Notes: generated by a model not told the origin, from the sequence alone. Shown: positions 50,298 to 60,052, counted from the first letter of the stretch. The stretch is 64,000 nucleotides of DNA from Isosphaeraceae bacterium EP7 (GCA_038400315.1 CP151667.1:3049174-3113173); one strand, 5' to 3'. Program-made: numbers and translations.

Positions 50298-53200
50298 ATG
50301 TTCTCTCGCTTCTTCATCGACCGGCCGATCTTCGCCTCGGTGCTGTCCATCATCATCACCCTGGGCGGCGCCATCGCCGTGTTCACGCTGCCGGTGGCGC
50401 AGTACCCCGACATCACACCGCCGACCGTCGAGGTCTCGGCCTTCTACCCCGGCGCCAACGCAAGGGTGATGGCCGACACCGTCGCCGCCCCGCTGGAGCA
50501 GCAGGTCAACGGCGTCGAGAACATGCTCTACATGTCCTCGCAATGCACCAATGACGGCGCCTATACACTGACCGTCACGTTCCGCCTGGGCGTCGACCTG
50601 AACATGGCCCAGGTCATGGTGCAGAACCGGGTCTCATTGGCCGAGCCAATCTTGCCGGAGCTGGTCAGGCGCCGCGGCGTAACCGTCAAGAAGAAGTCGC
50701 CCAGCATCCTGATGATCGTCAACCTGTTCTCGCCCGACGAGAGCCGGGACAGCCTCTACCTGAGCAACTACGCCACCATCCAGCTGCGCGACGAGCTGGC
50801 CAGGCTGCCGGGCGTGGGCGACATCACCTACATGGGCCAGCGCGACTACAGCATGCGCGTCTGGCTCGACCCCGGGAAGATGGGCTTTCGCGGCCTGACG
50901 GCCAACGATGTGGCCCGAGCCATCGAGCAGCAGAATATCCAGGTCGCCGCCGGCCAGATCGGCCAGCCGCCGGTGCCCAACGGCCAGGTCTTCCAGTACA
51001 CGATGAGCACCCTCGGCCGACTGGCCGACCCCGAGCAATTCGCCGACATCATCGTCAAGGCCGACACCCGCGGTCGCATCGTCCGGCTGAAGGATGTCGC
51101 CCGGATCGAGCTGGGCGCCCAGGGCTACGACCAGACCTGCACCATGGACCGAAAGCCCTCGGTCGCGCTTTCCATCTACCAGCGTCCTGGCTCCAACGCC
51201 CTGGACACCGCCGGGCTCGTCAGGTCCAAGATGGACGAGCTGAAGTCACGCTTCCCGCAGGGGATCGACTACGCGATCGTCTATGACACGACGCCGTTCA
51301 TCACCGAGAGCGTCTACGAGGTCGGCAAGACCCTGAGGGACGCCGTCATCCTGGTCGCGATCGTGGTGCTGCTGTTCCTCCAGAACTGGCGCTCCGCCAT
51401 CATCCCCCTCGTCGCCGTCCCCGTCGCCATCATCGGTACCTTCGCCGTCATGGCCGCCGCAGGATTCTCGCTCAACAACCTCACACTCTTCGGGCTCGTC
51501 CTGGCCATCGGAATCGTCGTCGACGACGCCATCGTCGTCGTCGAGGCCGTCGAGCTCCACATCGCACGAGGACTCTCGCCCAGGGACGCCACCATCCAGG
51601 CCATGCAGGAGGTCTCAGGACCCGTCGTCGCCATCGGCCTGGTCCTCACCGCCGTCTTCGTCCCCTGCGCCTTCATCTCGGGCATCGTCGGCCAGTTCTT
51701 CAGACAGTTCGCCCTCACCATCGCCGCCTCAACCGTCATCTCCACCTTCAACTCGCTGACACTCAGCCCGGCACTCGCCGCAATGCTACTCAAGCCACAC
51801 CACGACCACGGGCATGAAGGCGTCGGGAACCGCCAGGCCCTGCCCAGGGTGGCCTACGCGATCGCCGGCGGGTGGGCGGCCTGGAGCTGGCTGACCCCGC
51901 TGGTGCTGAGCCGGACAGGCGGGTTCGACCTCCGGCTCGCCTGGGGCGTCATCGTCCCGCTCTACACCACCTGCGTCGTCACCCTGAGCCTGATCGCGGG
52001 CTGGTTCATCGGCGTCCCGCTCGACCGGCTCCTGTTGGGCTGCTTCGGCCTCTTCAACCGGGGGTTCGATCTGGCGACGAACATCTACACCCGGATCGTG
52101 GGGATGATGCTCCGCGTCAGCCTGATTGTGCTGCTGGTCTACGGTGGCCTGCTGTACCTGACCTACTGGGGCTTCACCCAGACCCCTGCGGGGTTCATCC
52201 CGTCGCAGGACAAGGGATACCTGCTCGTCAACGTGCAGATGCCCGACTCGACCTCGGTGGAGCAGACCCAGAAGGTCATCCGCCGCGTCGAGGAGATCGC
52301 CCTGGCGCGGAAGGGGGTGGCTCACACGGTGGCCATCGCCGGGCAGTCCTTGCTGCTGGGGGCCAACGCGCCCAACTTCGGCTCGCTGTACGTGATGCTC
52401 GACGACTATCACCACCGGACCGGCCCCGGCCTGCACGGAGAGGCACTGGCCGCGGGACTTCAGGAGGAGCTCCAGCGGGAGATCAGCGACGGCCTGGTGG
52501 TCGTCTTCGGCGCCCCGCCGGTCGAGGGCCTGGGCACCGCGGGCGGCTTCAAGGTGGTCATCGAGGACCGCGGCGACAATGGCCTGGAGGCCCTCCAGGC
52601 GGTGGCCGAGAAGGTCGTCGCCGGCGGCGCCGAGACCGGCAAGCTCAGCGGGCTGTTCACCAGCTTCAGGGCCAACACCCCCTGGCTGTTCCTGGACATC
52701 AACCGCGACAAGGTCAACCAGATGGGCGTGACCATGGACGAGGTCTTCAGCACCCTCCAGGTCTATCTCGGCTCGCTGTATGTCAATGACTTCAACCGAT
52801 TCGGCCGCACCTGGCAGGTGAACGTCCAGGGAGACTCCGACTACCGCAAGCAGCTCGAGGACCTCCAGCAGTTGAAGATCCGCAACACGCGCGGCGGGAT
52901 GGCCCCGTTGGGGGCGATGGCCGGCATCCGCGACGTGACCGGGCCGGTGATGGTCGTGCGATACAATATGTATCCGGCGGCCACGATCAACGGCAACCCC
53001 GCGCCGGGGGTCAGCTCGGGCCAGGCAATCGACCGGATGCAGGAGCTCGTCCAGTCGGAGATCCCCCCGTCGATGCGCACCGAGTGGACCGAGCTGGCGC
53101 TGCTCCAGCTCCAGACCGGCAACACGGCCATGCTCGTCTTCGCCCTGGCCGTCGTCCTGGTCTTCCTGGTCCTGGCGGCGCAATACGAGAGCTGGTCGCT

Positions 53201-53720
53201 CCCCCTGGCCGTCATCCTGGTGGTGCCGATGTGCCTGCTCTGCTCGGTGGCGGGCATCGCGATGGCAAAGATGGACATCAACATCTTCAGCCAGGTCGGA
53301 TTCATCGTCCTGGTGGGCCTGGCCTGCAAGAACGCGATCCTGATCGTCGAGTTCGCCAAGGCTAGGCGCGAGGCGGGCGAGACGGTGCGTCAGGCGACCT
53401 TGGACGCCTGCCAGCTCCGCCTCAGGCCCATCATGATGACATCCTTCGCCTTCATCCTCGGCGTGGTGCCGCTGGTCGTCTCCGAGGGGGCAGGGGCCGA
53501 GATGCGGCGAGCCCTGGGCACGGCCGTCTTCAGCGGCATGCTCGGCGTGACCCTCTTCGGCATCTTCCTGACGCCGGTCTTCTTCTTCGTCATCCAGAGC
53601 ATGGGGCGGGACAAGGCGGAGACGCACCCCAAGAAGCCCGGCGGCGACGGGGAGGCCGAACTCGAAAGCCACCGCCGCGACGACCCGCGCGAGGCCCTGA
53701 CCGTGCCCGCCTCGTCCTAG
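50298..53720 (+). CDS. RND multidrug efflux permease (HAE1), copy 2
   Basis: 1140-residue paralogue of the preceding gene, 9 bases downstream. Same signatures: FSRFFIDRPIFASVLSIIIT, LYMSSQCTNDGAYTLTVTF, the GIVVDDAIVVVEAVE proton relay, and GFIVLVGLACKNAILIVEFA. It lacks the low-complexity insertion of copy 1. Two adjacent RND genes behind one adaptor recall MdtB-MdtC, which form a mixed trimer, so a heteromeric pump is possible. The C-terminus ends in a charged tail (ELESHRRDDPREALTVPASS). Confidence 0.94.
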   Translation: MFSRFFIDRPIFASVLSIIITLGGAIAVFTLPVAQYPDITPPTVEVSAFYPGANARVMADTVAAPLEQQVNGVENMLYMSSQCTNDGAYTLTVTFRLGVDLNMAQVMVQNRVSLAEPILPELVRRRGVTVKKKSPSILMIVNLFSPDESRDSLYLSNYATIQLRDELARLPGVGDITYMGQRDYSMRVWLDPGKMGFRGLTANDVARAIEQQNIQVAAGQIGQPPVPNGQVFQYTMSTLGRLADPEQFADIIVKADTRGRIVRLKDVARIELGAQGYDQTCTMDRKPSVALSIYQRPGSNALDTAGLVRSKMDELKSRFPQGIDYAIVYDTTPFITESVYEVGKTLRDAVILVAIVVLLFLQNWRSAIIPLVAVPVAIIGTFAVMAAAGFSLNNLTLFGLVLAIGIVVDDAIVVVEAVELHIARGLSPRDATIQAMQEVSGPVVAIGLVLTAVFVPCAFISGIVGQFFRQFALTIAASTVISTFNSLTLSPALAAMLLKPHHDHGHEGVGNRQALPRVAYAIAGGWAAWSWLTPLVLSRTGGFDLRLAWGVIVPLYTTCVVTLSLIAGWFIGVPLDRLLLGCFGLFNRGFDLATNIYTRIVGMMLRVSLIVLLVYGGLLYLTYWGFTQTPAGFIPSQDKGYLLVNVQMPDSTSVEQTQKVIRRVEEIALARKGVAHTVAIAGQSLLLGANAPNFGSLYVMLDDYHHRTGPGLHGEALAAGLQEELQREISDGLVVVFGAPPVEGLGTAGGFKVVIEDRGDNGLEALQAVAEKVVAGGAETGKLSGLFTSFRANTPWLFLDINRDKVNQMGVTMDEVFSTLQVYLGSLYVNDFNRFGRTWQVNVQGDSDYRKQLEDLQQLKIRNTRGGMAPLGAMAGIRDVTGPVMVVRYNMYPAATINGNPAPGVSSGQAIDRMQELVQSEIPPSMRTEWTELALLQLQTGNTAMLVFALAVVLVFLVLAAQYESWSLPLAVILVVPMCLLCSVAGIAMAKMDINIFSQVGFIVLVGLACKNAILIVEFAKARREAGETVRQATLDACQLRLRPIMMTSFAFILGVVPLVVSEGAGAEMRRALGTAVFSGMLGVTLFGIFLTPVFFFVIQSMGRDKAETHPKKPGGDGEAELESHRRDDPREALTVPASS
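51354..51810 (+). repeat. near-identical RND segment, copy B
   Basis: Partner of 47628-48084; see that entry. The five differences lie near 51569, 51618-51621, 51664 and 51754 and none changes the protein. The sharp borders point to gene conversion between the tandem genes. Confidence 0.95.
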
Positions 53721-53741
53721 TCAAGCAGGAGAAGCCGCCCC

Positions 53742-54494
53742 TCAGCGGGCGAGCGCCCCGGACGACGTCGGGTCCGGGGTGCGGCGGGTCAGGCGATCCC
53801 ACCTCGACCCCGGGTCGAGCGGCCGGAATAGGGGGCCAATCTCCTCCCCGGGCGAGCGGTACCCGGTGGTGATCCAATCCTTGAACCGTCCTGCGGAATG
53901 AGCCAGCCCGTTGCGTGCCAGCCACGCGGCATATTCGTCGATCGGCTCGTGCAGGCGCTGGGTCCCACCGAGCGGCACATGACCATACTTGACGGTGAAG
54001 CTTTCCGAGGCCAGCTCCGGGGGGACACCGCGGCGGACCATCAGATAGAGGGCGCTCGCGAGCCCCGTGCGGTCCGACCCCGACTTGCAGTGGATCAGGA
54101 GCGGGTATCGGCAACGCTCGAGCACGTCGACCATCGTCAGCAACTCTTCCCGACTCGGCCGCCTGGTGGCGCCCATCGGCAGGTCATACAAGTCGACCCC
54201 CGCGGCCCGAGTGGTGTCGACCTCGTCGACATACCAGGCGTCGCCCCGCGACCCCCCACGCAGGTTGAGCACCGAGGCGATCCCACGCTCGGCCACGAGC
54301 CCCTCCCACCGAGCCCGCCCCATCGGCTGCGCCGAACGATAGACGACCCCGGGGTCGACCACGCCGAAATTCCCCAGGAAGATCGGCCGATACCCGACCA
54401 CCGTGACCGCCGCCGCGATGAGCAAGATGAGCCCACCGACGCCGGCCAACCACCGCCTGCGTCCCCCCGCCACCTTCAGGCCCGGCCTCGCCAT
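53742..54494 (-). CDS. membrane-anchored tyrosine/dual-specificity phosphatase
   Basis: 250-residue protein with an N-terminal membrane helix (WLAGVGGLILLIAAAVTVVG) and a phosphatase domain outside or inside the membrane. The domain has FGVVDPGVVYRSAQPM (start typical of DSP/PTP-like proteins), IASVLNLRGG, and the active-site loop HCKSGSDRTGLAS (Cys-x5-Arg) after CRYPLLI. These residues form the phospho-cysteine site, so the enzyme should be active. The substrate could be phosphotyrosine, a phosphoinositide or another phosphate ester. The ATG at 54494 gives a short basic N-terminus before the helix. Convergent with the RND operon. Confidence 0.88.
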   Translation of the reverse strand: MARPGLKVAGGRRRWLAGVGGLILLIAAAVTVVGYRPIFLGNFGVVDPGVVYRSAQPMGRARWEGLVAERGIASVLNLRGGSRGDAWYVDEVDTTRAAGVDLYDLPMGATRRPSREELLTMVDVLERCRYPLLIHCKSGSDRTGLASALYLMVRRGVPPELASESFTVKYGHVPLGGTQRLHEPIDEYAAWLARNGLAHSAGRFKDWITTGYRSPGEEIGPLFRPLDPGSRWDRLTRRTPDPTSSGALAR

Positions 54495-54740
54495 TATCTC
54501 GCTCACGTCCGGGCATCCTTTCCCACAGGCCGCCCGTCGCGGGCAACCTCCAGTCAAACCCAACGTTCAGATCCAGGACACTCTATCGGCACCACAACCC
54601 CGGTCAACCCGAACCAATCTCGCCCGATCATCACCGACGACCCACGAACACTAAGAACCAACCAAGGATCGCATTGACCCCCGGCCCCCCAATCTGGTAA
54701 TTTCGTCCCCTCGCCCAGGGTGCCCCGGCACCCACCGCCT

Positions 54741-54829
54741 GGAGAGGTGGCTGAGTGGTCGAAAGCGACGGTTTGCTAAACCGTTAAGGGTGTCAAAGCC
54801 CTTCGGGGGTTCGAATCCCCCCCTCTCCG
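54741..54829 (+). tRNA. tRNA-Ser (anticodon GCU)
   Basis: Acceptor stem GGAGAGG pairs with CCTCTCC at 54822-54828, discriminator G at 54829. D-arm GGCTGAGTGGTCGAAAGCGA. Anticodon loop GTTTGCTAAAC with GCT, so it reads AGC/AGU serine codons. A long variable arm (GGGTGTCAAAGCCC) identifies a class II serine tRNA, and the T-arm GGGTTCGAATCCC is standard. No CCA is encoded. An integrase remnant begins just downstream on the other strand, so this tRNA is a likely attachment site. Confidence 0.97.
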
Positions 54830-54830
54830 C

Positions 54831-56149
54831 TGAATGTACGTCTGTGACCGACAGGACACGCCCAACCTCGCCAATGTCCTGGACTTGCGTCACGCCTTGG
54901 GTCGAACTCGGACCGCAGGCCTGAGACTCGAACCCGCCAGTATCCGACACCCGACGTCCCGCCCCGTCCCCCGCGGTGGGCAAATGGTGGGCAACGAGAT
55001 CCTTGATGGGTCGCCCGTTGGTGCCCGTCATCGCCGCAGGCTCCGCGTCTGACGGCTTAGTCTTCGAGAGGTCGGGCAGCGACTGCACTGCGCCGACGAC
55101 GTCGTGCAGGACGACGCGAGCGTAGCGGGCCAGGGTAAGGCTCGGGTTGCTGTGACGCGCCAGGGTCTGCACGGTCTTGATGCTGGCCCCCGACCGCACC
55201 AGCGACGAGATGTAGGCCCCCCGCAGGCTGTGGAAGTCCGCCACGCCGGCCTCCGTTCGGTAGGCGATTCCGGCGGCCTCCAAATCCCACCGGATCATCT
55301 TGGCCGTCTCGTGATGCAGCGGCAGGACGGATCCCCGCGCGGCTTGCTTGCGAGCCAGCCGCGGAGTTCCTCGGCCAGCGGGGCAGGCAGGGGCTGGTCG
55401 GCGCCTCGGCGATTTTTCGTCTCGGCCGGGCGCAGGACTACCCGCGGATGCGACCCGTCAAGGTGGAAGTTCTCGAGGGTCAGGGCCCTCAACTCGTTGA
55501 CGCGATACCCGGTCCCGACCGCCAGGCGGTAGGCCATCGCCCGGTCGGTGCCGCAGAGGCCGTAGACCACCGGCCCACGTTCGGCCGCGCGGATCAACCG
55601 GCCGAGTTCCTCGTCGGTCAGCGAGCGGCGAGCGTGGCGAACATCCTCGCGGGCGTTGAATCCGGTGACGCCGAGCATCGGGTCATCCCGGAGCCGGCCG
55701 TCGGCCCTCGCCCAGCGGCAGAAGGCCCGGATGCAGGCCCGATGATGGTTGACCGTCTCCAGGCTGCGGCCCGAGTCCTTCAGGTCCCCGAGGGCCTTCT
55801 GGATCCGCGAGGGCTAGATCCCGCTCAGCCTGGCCGCACCGGCCAACTCGACCACGACGGAAACCCGCGCATGCGAGAGCCTCGCATGCGCCGCCGTGCG
55901 CCCCTTGGAGAGCATCGCCGCTTGCCAATCCTCGAGGTGCTCGGCCAGAGGGCGGGCGTCGTGTCGACGATAGGCCTCCTCCTTGGGGTCGATCAGGCCG
56001 GCCCGGGCCATGGCCGTGTGCGACTCCGCGGCGCGGGCCATCTCCTCGGTCGCCCGCTTGTCGGGGCAGCCCTTGCGTTCCTGCTTCACCCCGTCCGCAT
56101 CGACATATCGGAAATACCAGACCCGGCCGCGTTTCCTAAGTGATGCCAT
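54831..56149 (-). pseudogene. tyrosine recombinase (phage-type integrase), inactivated
   Basis: The integrase is readable in pieces on the minus strand. N-terminal arm-binding part (MASLRKRGRVWYFRYVDADG) from 56149; an in-frame TAG at 55814-55816 interrupts it (LSGI, stop, PSRIQKAL). The same frame continues with NHHRACIRAFCRWARADGRL and GTGYRVNELRALTLENFHLD (catalytic Arg). A frameshift near 55335-55345 moves the rest to another frame: VLPLHHETAKMIRWDLEAAG, then FHSLRGAYISSLVRSG (His-x-x-Arg) and TLARHSNPSLTLARYARV (His and nucleophile Tyr). All catalytic residues are still recognisable. The open frame runs on through the tRNA antisense; that tail is not meaningful and the true end is uncertain. 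Recently decayed. Confidence 0.85.
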
Positions 56150-56152
56150 CGG

Positions 56153-56377
56153 TCAGGCCTCCGCTTCGGGGTTGGGGTTTGTTGTAAGCGAGACGCTCAG
56201 CCCGATGACGGCACCGAGCCGGTCGAGCATCTCCATCGACAGGCCACCACGGCGATTCATGAACCGGGACATCGCCCCCTGGTTCATGCCGATGGCCTTG
56301 CAGATCGCGTAGCGCGACATGCCGGACCGATCGACCGCGGCCCGGATCTGATCGCTCAATGGCGGCTCGGTGTCCAT
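56153..56377 (-). CDS. XRE-family helix-turn-helix regulator
   Basis: 74-residue DNA-binding protein: SDQIRAAVDRSGMSRYAICK, AIGMNQGAMSRFMNRRGGLS, MEMLDRLGAVIGLSVSL is a complete XRE helix-turn-helix. It lies 3 bases upstream of the integrase start on the same strand, so both formed one transcript. It is probably the regulator or excision factor of the decayed integrated element. The ATG at 56377 was chosen because upstream residues lack similarity. Confidence 0.8.
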   Translation of the reverse strand: MDTEPPLSDQIRAAVDRSGMSRYAICKAIGMNQGAMSRFMNRRGGLSMEMLDRLGAVIGLSVSLTTNPNPEAEA

Positions 56378-56584
56378 GGGGTGATCCTCTCGAATGCTGG
56401 GCGCAAAAGCAAGTAGTCCTGTCGGTGATCTGCGACCGCCGGCCGATCCGGGCACGGGTTGCGTCGGGACGTTAGTCATCAGTCCCTCGTGTGTTTGAGG
56501 CGTCAGAAAGATCCGTACATTTGATGATTCGCCCGATAGTGAGGATCACGTGCGGCAAACCAGGGTGAACGTCTTGTATGCGGC

Positions 56585-57216
56585 TCACTCAACGACGATG
56601 CCGGGGGACGGGTCATCGAAGGACGGCCCCCACCGCAGTGCGGCCAGCTCCTCCCAGGCGAAGGTCGGGGGTGTCTCCACGCCCGCGAGGCGGTCGGCCC
56701 ACCATCGGGCCAGATTGACGCCCGCCTGCTTCGCCTCGGTCCAGTCGTTGAACGGTGATGGGGGTCGAGCCCGGCGCGCTCGGGCGGGCCAGCCCTCGGA
56801 GGCTCGGTCCCCCGCGTCGTCGGCATCGGTCGCCACGTACCAGCGCGAGGCCGTGAGCATCCGCCCCTGGGCCTCGGCGGTCCGCGACGCCGAGGCGCTG
56901 CCAAGAGTGACGACCGAGGCCAAGTCGCCGAGGTCCTGACCGAGCAGCAGAGCATCGAGTTCTCCTTCTGCGATCGCCAGCGGTCGCCCGACGTGTACCG
57001 TCTCGGGTCGGGGGTAGAGGGACGGGCGGTCGCGGTAGGCCTCGGCATACTTCGGCGTCCGGCCGTCGGGCTGGCGGAGCTTGACCAGCGCCAGCCGTCC
57101 TCCGGCCCACCAGGGGATCACGATGCCGCTTGCAACATAGGTGCGGCCGTCCCTCGTCGGCAGGCGGACGCCGGGCGTCCAGCCGAGGCCGGCCTTGCGG
57201 ATCGTCCCGGGGCTCA
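56585..57216 (-). pseudogene. Toprim/primase-like protein, 5' end cut off by IS5-type element
   Basis: About 210 residues remain: SPGTIRKAGLGWTPGVRLPT at the cut, VASGIVIPWWAGGRLALVKL, PKYAEAYRDRPSLYPRPE, the Toprim block PLAIAEGELDALLLGQDLGD, and RWYVATDADDAGDRASEGWP (DxD). This is the middle and end of a phage or plasmid primase. The zinc-finger N-terminus is missing because the insertion sequence begins at 57217. Across the IS the frame LLRKYAL (ending at about 58066) joins naturally to SPGTIRKAGLGW if one copy of the 3-base duplication is removed. Further upstream the gene does not read well, so it was already damaged. Confidence 0.75.
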
Positions 57217-58063
57217 AAGCGTGTTGAGAAAGGCTATCATTCGAGCTTCTTGACCAGCCTTCGTGCCATCAGGTGGATCATCGCCAGCTTCACGAATGCC
57301 TCGCTGCTGGCGACCGTCCCCTCGTAGTCCTTGGACAAACGACGGCATCGGCCCAGCCATGCGAAGCTCCGCTCCACGACCCATCGTCGCTTGACGACCC
57401 GGAATCCCGGACCCTCGCGCTCGACGACCATCAGCCGGATCGGGTACGCCCGCCGCCAGGCGAAGACCCAGTCGGTCACACGCCTGTAGATCCCGTCGGC
57501 CCAGACCGACTTCAGCCGGCTGAAACGGCCTCGGATCGACGCGAAGACGAGCGTGGCCCCGTCCGGGTCCTGGACGTCGGCCGAGGTGACGACCACCGCC
57601 AGGATCAGGCCGAGCGTGTCGACGAGGATGTGCCGCTTGCGGCCATTGACCTTCTTCCATGCATCGATGCCGTGGGGCCCCCCCTTTCGGTGGTCTTGAC
57701 CGACTGGCTGTCGAGGATGGCCCCCGAGGGCTGCCGACGCCGCCCCTCGGCCACGCGGAGGTCGCCCCGCAATTCGGCCATCAATCGGTCGAAGGTGCCG
57801 TCCTTCTTCCAGCACCGGAAGTACCAGTAGGCGATGGTCCAGGGGGGGAGGTCGTGCGGCATTGCCCGCCACTGGGACCCCGTGCGGGCGACGTACAGCA
57901 GGGCGTTGACGATCTCGCGGCGGTCGTATTTGGCGGGTCGGCCCCCGGGCTTGGGGGCCGGGATGAATCGGCAGACCTGGGCCCACTGGGGGTTGGTCAG
58001 GTCACTGGGATAGCGACGTCGTGTGTCCATGCTCCAAGCCTAGGACACCCTTTCTCAACTCGC
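57217..58063 (-). mobile_element. IS5-family insertion sequence (IS427-like group)
   Basis: About 847 bases. Terminal inverted repeats AGCGTGTTGAGAAAGG (57218-57233) and, reversed, AGCGAGTTGAGAAAGG (58047-58062). Flanking trinucleotides TCA (57214-57216) and TTA (58064-58066) fit a TNA target with one mismatch. It carries one transposase encoded in two overlapping frames and interrupts the primase gene. The exact outer base is uncertain by one or two positions. Confidence 0.85.
57237..58030 (-). CDS. IS5-family transposase, two frames joined by -1 frameshift
   Basis: First frame starts at 58030: MDTRRRYPSDLTNPQWAQVC, the DUF4096-type N-terminus, through SGAILDSQSVKTTE with the first catalytic Asp. 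The second frame continues RKGGPHGIDAWKKVNGRKRH, then SVWADGIYRRV (second Asp) and KRRWVVERSFAWLGRCRR (Glu), ending at 57237. The shift is at GAAAGGGGGGG (minus strand, about 57678-57688), a slippery run where -1 slippage restores the frame, as in other IS427-group elements. Product about 264 residues. DDE triad complete, so the element may still move. Confidence 0.88.
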
Positions 58064-58417
58064 TCTTAGAGCATATTTTCGCAGCAATCTGGGCGGTACC
58101 CTGGGATCGCCCGTGGGCCGACGTCCCCTGTCCACCATCCGCCGCCGCCGTCGCCGCCCTTCCCGTGATTCGTCATCGTCGGGGACCTCGCGATCGCCAC
58201 GATCCTCGCAAACCCTCGCCGCATGCGGGAATCCCGCCCCCGGCCCGAGAGGATTGAGACCGGCAGTCCTCCCGACCGGCGAGGGCGTCAAGCTGTGCCG
58301 GTCGTGCCGGCTGCGACCGGACGTAATTGGGGACTACCGGCCATGCGTCGCGATGGGTCATAGGGATCGACAGGTGGGATGCGTTCGGGATCCCTTGATT
58401 CGTCCCGCGGCCGTCCC
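58064..58417. other. remains of the integrated element left of exosortase E
   Basis: 354 bases without an intact gene. The first 60 bases probably belong to the interrupted primase gene (minus-strand PRLLRKYAL). The rest is GC-rich and shows no recognisable protein. A boundary of the decayed integrated element may lie here, but no repeat of the tRNA-Ser 3' end was seen. Confidence 0.45.
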
Positions 58418-60052
58418 TCAGGACCAGGACGACCAATCCCCGCTGGCCAGGGCATGCGCGGCCAGCAGCCCGTTGGTCGTCGCGTGGGCCGCCACCGCGT
58501 CGGCCAGCTCTCCCCGACGACGCCAGGCCAGCGCGTAGATCGCGCCGGCCGCCGCACCGGCCAGCCAGCGATCGTGCAGGGCCCCGAAGAGTAGCGACGA
58601 GATCAGCAGCGAGGCCCACGTCAGTCGACCCGGCGTCACCCCCTCGAAGTCGGCCGAGATCAGCCGGCGTAGGAGGAAGCCCCGGAAGGCCAGCTCCTCA
58701 ACCAGCGGCGCCACCAGGACCGAGCCGACCACCCGGGCGATCAGCCAGGGCCAGCCCCAGGCCGGCGGCAGGTCCGCCCACCTGGCGGGGGCGTCACCAC
58801 CGGGCGCCGTCGCGGGGCCGAGGGCCCCCGAGGCCAGCCAGAGGGCGAAGACCAGCACCCCCAAGGCGACCGCCTCGCGGGAGGCCGCCCGTCGCAGCCC
58901 CGGGTAACGCCGGCGGAACCAGGCCAGCGCGGCCAACGCCGCCAGGACCCGGGCCGGGTAGAGCCGATCGAACCCGTCGCTGAAGGCCCCGGTGATCATG
59001 GCGGCCGCCACCATCGCCAGCATCGGCATCAGGTAGGGGGCCGAGGGCGTCGGCCGGACCGCGCGGGCCGATCCCGGCCCCCGGCGGAGGGCCCGAGTCC
59101 GCCGGGCCAATGCGACCAATCCCAAGGCCACGGCGTTGAACGCCAGCCAGCCGGCCTGGGCGTGGAAGCCCCGCCGGGCCGCGGCGGGCGAGACCCAGGC
59201 GCCGACGGCGACCAGGGCGGCCAGGCGGATGGCGTTGGCGAGCCAGATCGCGACGGCGCCGAGCGGCAGCAGCAGCAGGGCCCGGGGGAAGCGGAACCCC
59301 CGCCGGTCGACCCAGAGGACGACCCCGAGGTAGACCAGGACCAGGCCGATGCCCTCGTAGCCGGAGCAAGCCGGGGCAATCCAGACGGTGAACCCGTCGA
59401 TGCCGAGGACCGACTCGGCCGGGCGGGAGACGACCTCGCCGGGGAGCGTGGCCAGGAGCCGGTGGACCAGCCAGAAGGTGGCATGGCCGAGGCCCGGCCA
59501 GGTCGCCTGCGCGGCCCATCCGGCGGCGACCGCAGCGGCCCCGAAGCCGAGCCCGGCCCCCAATGGCACCCATCCCGGCCATCGCCATGGCCGACGCGCC
59601 GGGGGCACGATCAGGGCGGCCACCCAGAGCGCCAACGAAGCCGCCCCCAGCAGGGCGGAGCCGGCGAGCCAGCAGGCCGCGGCGGGCGAGTCGTGGGGGT
59701 CCCCGTGGAGTCGGCCGATCAGGCGCGCATCGAGGTACGGGGAGCCGGCGAGGTCCTCGGTGAGCAGCCAGGCGACGGATCGGGCGTAGGCCAGGAAGGC
59801 GACCGGCTGCCCGAGCACGAAGGGCCAGCGGGGGAGCGGCCCTGCGGGTTCGTCGCCCCGACCTCGCCGCCTGAGGGCCGGGACGACGGCGATTGCCGAG
59901 GCCAGGGCGGCCGGGAAGGCCGGCTCGACCAGCCAACGAGCCTGCCCGATCCTCGGCTCGGGGATGGAGGTCCAGTGGTAGCGGGCGGAGAGGGCGCCCG
60001 CCTCCACCAGGAGCAGGGCGACCCAGGCGGCCCGGCCGGTCGCCCGGATCAC
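58418..60052 (-). CDS. xrtE: exosortase E/protease fusion (XrtE)
   Basis: 544-residue multi-spanning membrane protein with two parts. The N-terminal 330 residues are exosortase: catalytic Cys229 in IAPACSGYEGIGLV, Arg276 in WLANAIRLAALV and His297 in FHAQAGWLAF. The C-terminal part is a CPBP-type intramembrane protease, with APLVEELAFRGFLLRRL (Glu-Glu and Arg) and LLFGALHDRWLAGAAAG (His). This fusion defines exosortase E, which processes proteins with VPEID-type tails. The gene for such a protein lies directly upstream and overlaps it (ATGA). It is distinct from the exosortase expected for the PEP-CTERM proteins elsewhere in this window. Confidence 0.94.
   Translation of the reverse strand: MIRATGRAAWVALLLVEAGALSARYHWTSIPEPRIGQARWLVEPAFPAALASAIAVVPALRRRGRGDEPAGPLPRWPFVLGQPVAFLAYARSVAWLLTEDLAGSPYLDARLIGRLHGDPHDSPAAACWLAGSALLGAASLALWVAALIVPPARRPWRWPGWVPLGAGLGFGAAAVAAGWAAQATWPGLGHATFWLVHRLLATLPGEVVSRPAESVLGIDGFTVWIAPACSGYEGIGLVLVYLGVVLWVDRRGFRFPRALLLLPLGAVAIWLANAIRLAALVAVGAWVSPAAARRGFHAQAGWLAFNAVALGLVALARRTRALRRGPGSARAVRPTPSAPYLMPMLAMVAAAMITGAFSDGFDRLYPARVLAALAALAWFRRRYPGLRRAASREAVALGVLVFALWLASGALGPATAPGGDAPARWADLPPAWGWPWLIARVVGSVLVAPLVEELAFRGFLLRRLISADFEGVTPGRLTWASLLISSLLFGALHDRWLAGAAAGAIYALAWRRRGELADAVAAHATTNGLLAAHALASGDWSSWS

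Noticed and set aside
54651-54830. C-terminal extension of the integrase frame through the tRNA-Ser antisense
   Set aside because: The residues GGFEPPKGFD and following are simply the complement of the tRNA gene, a known annotation artefact.
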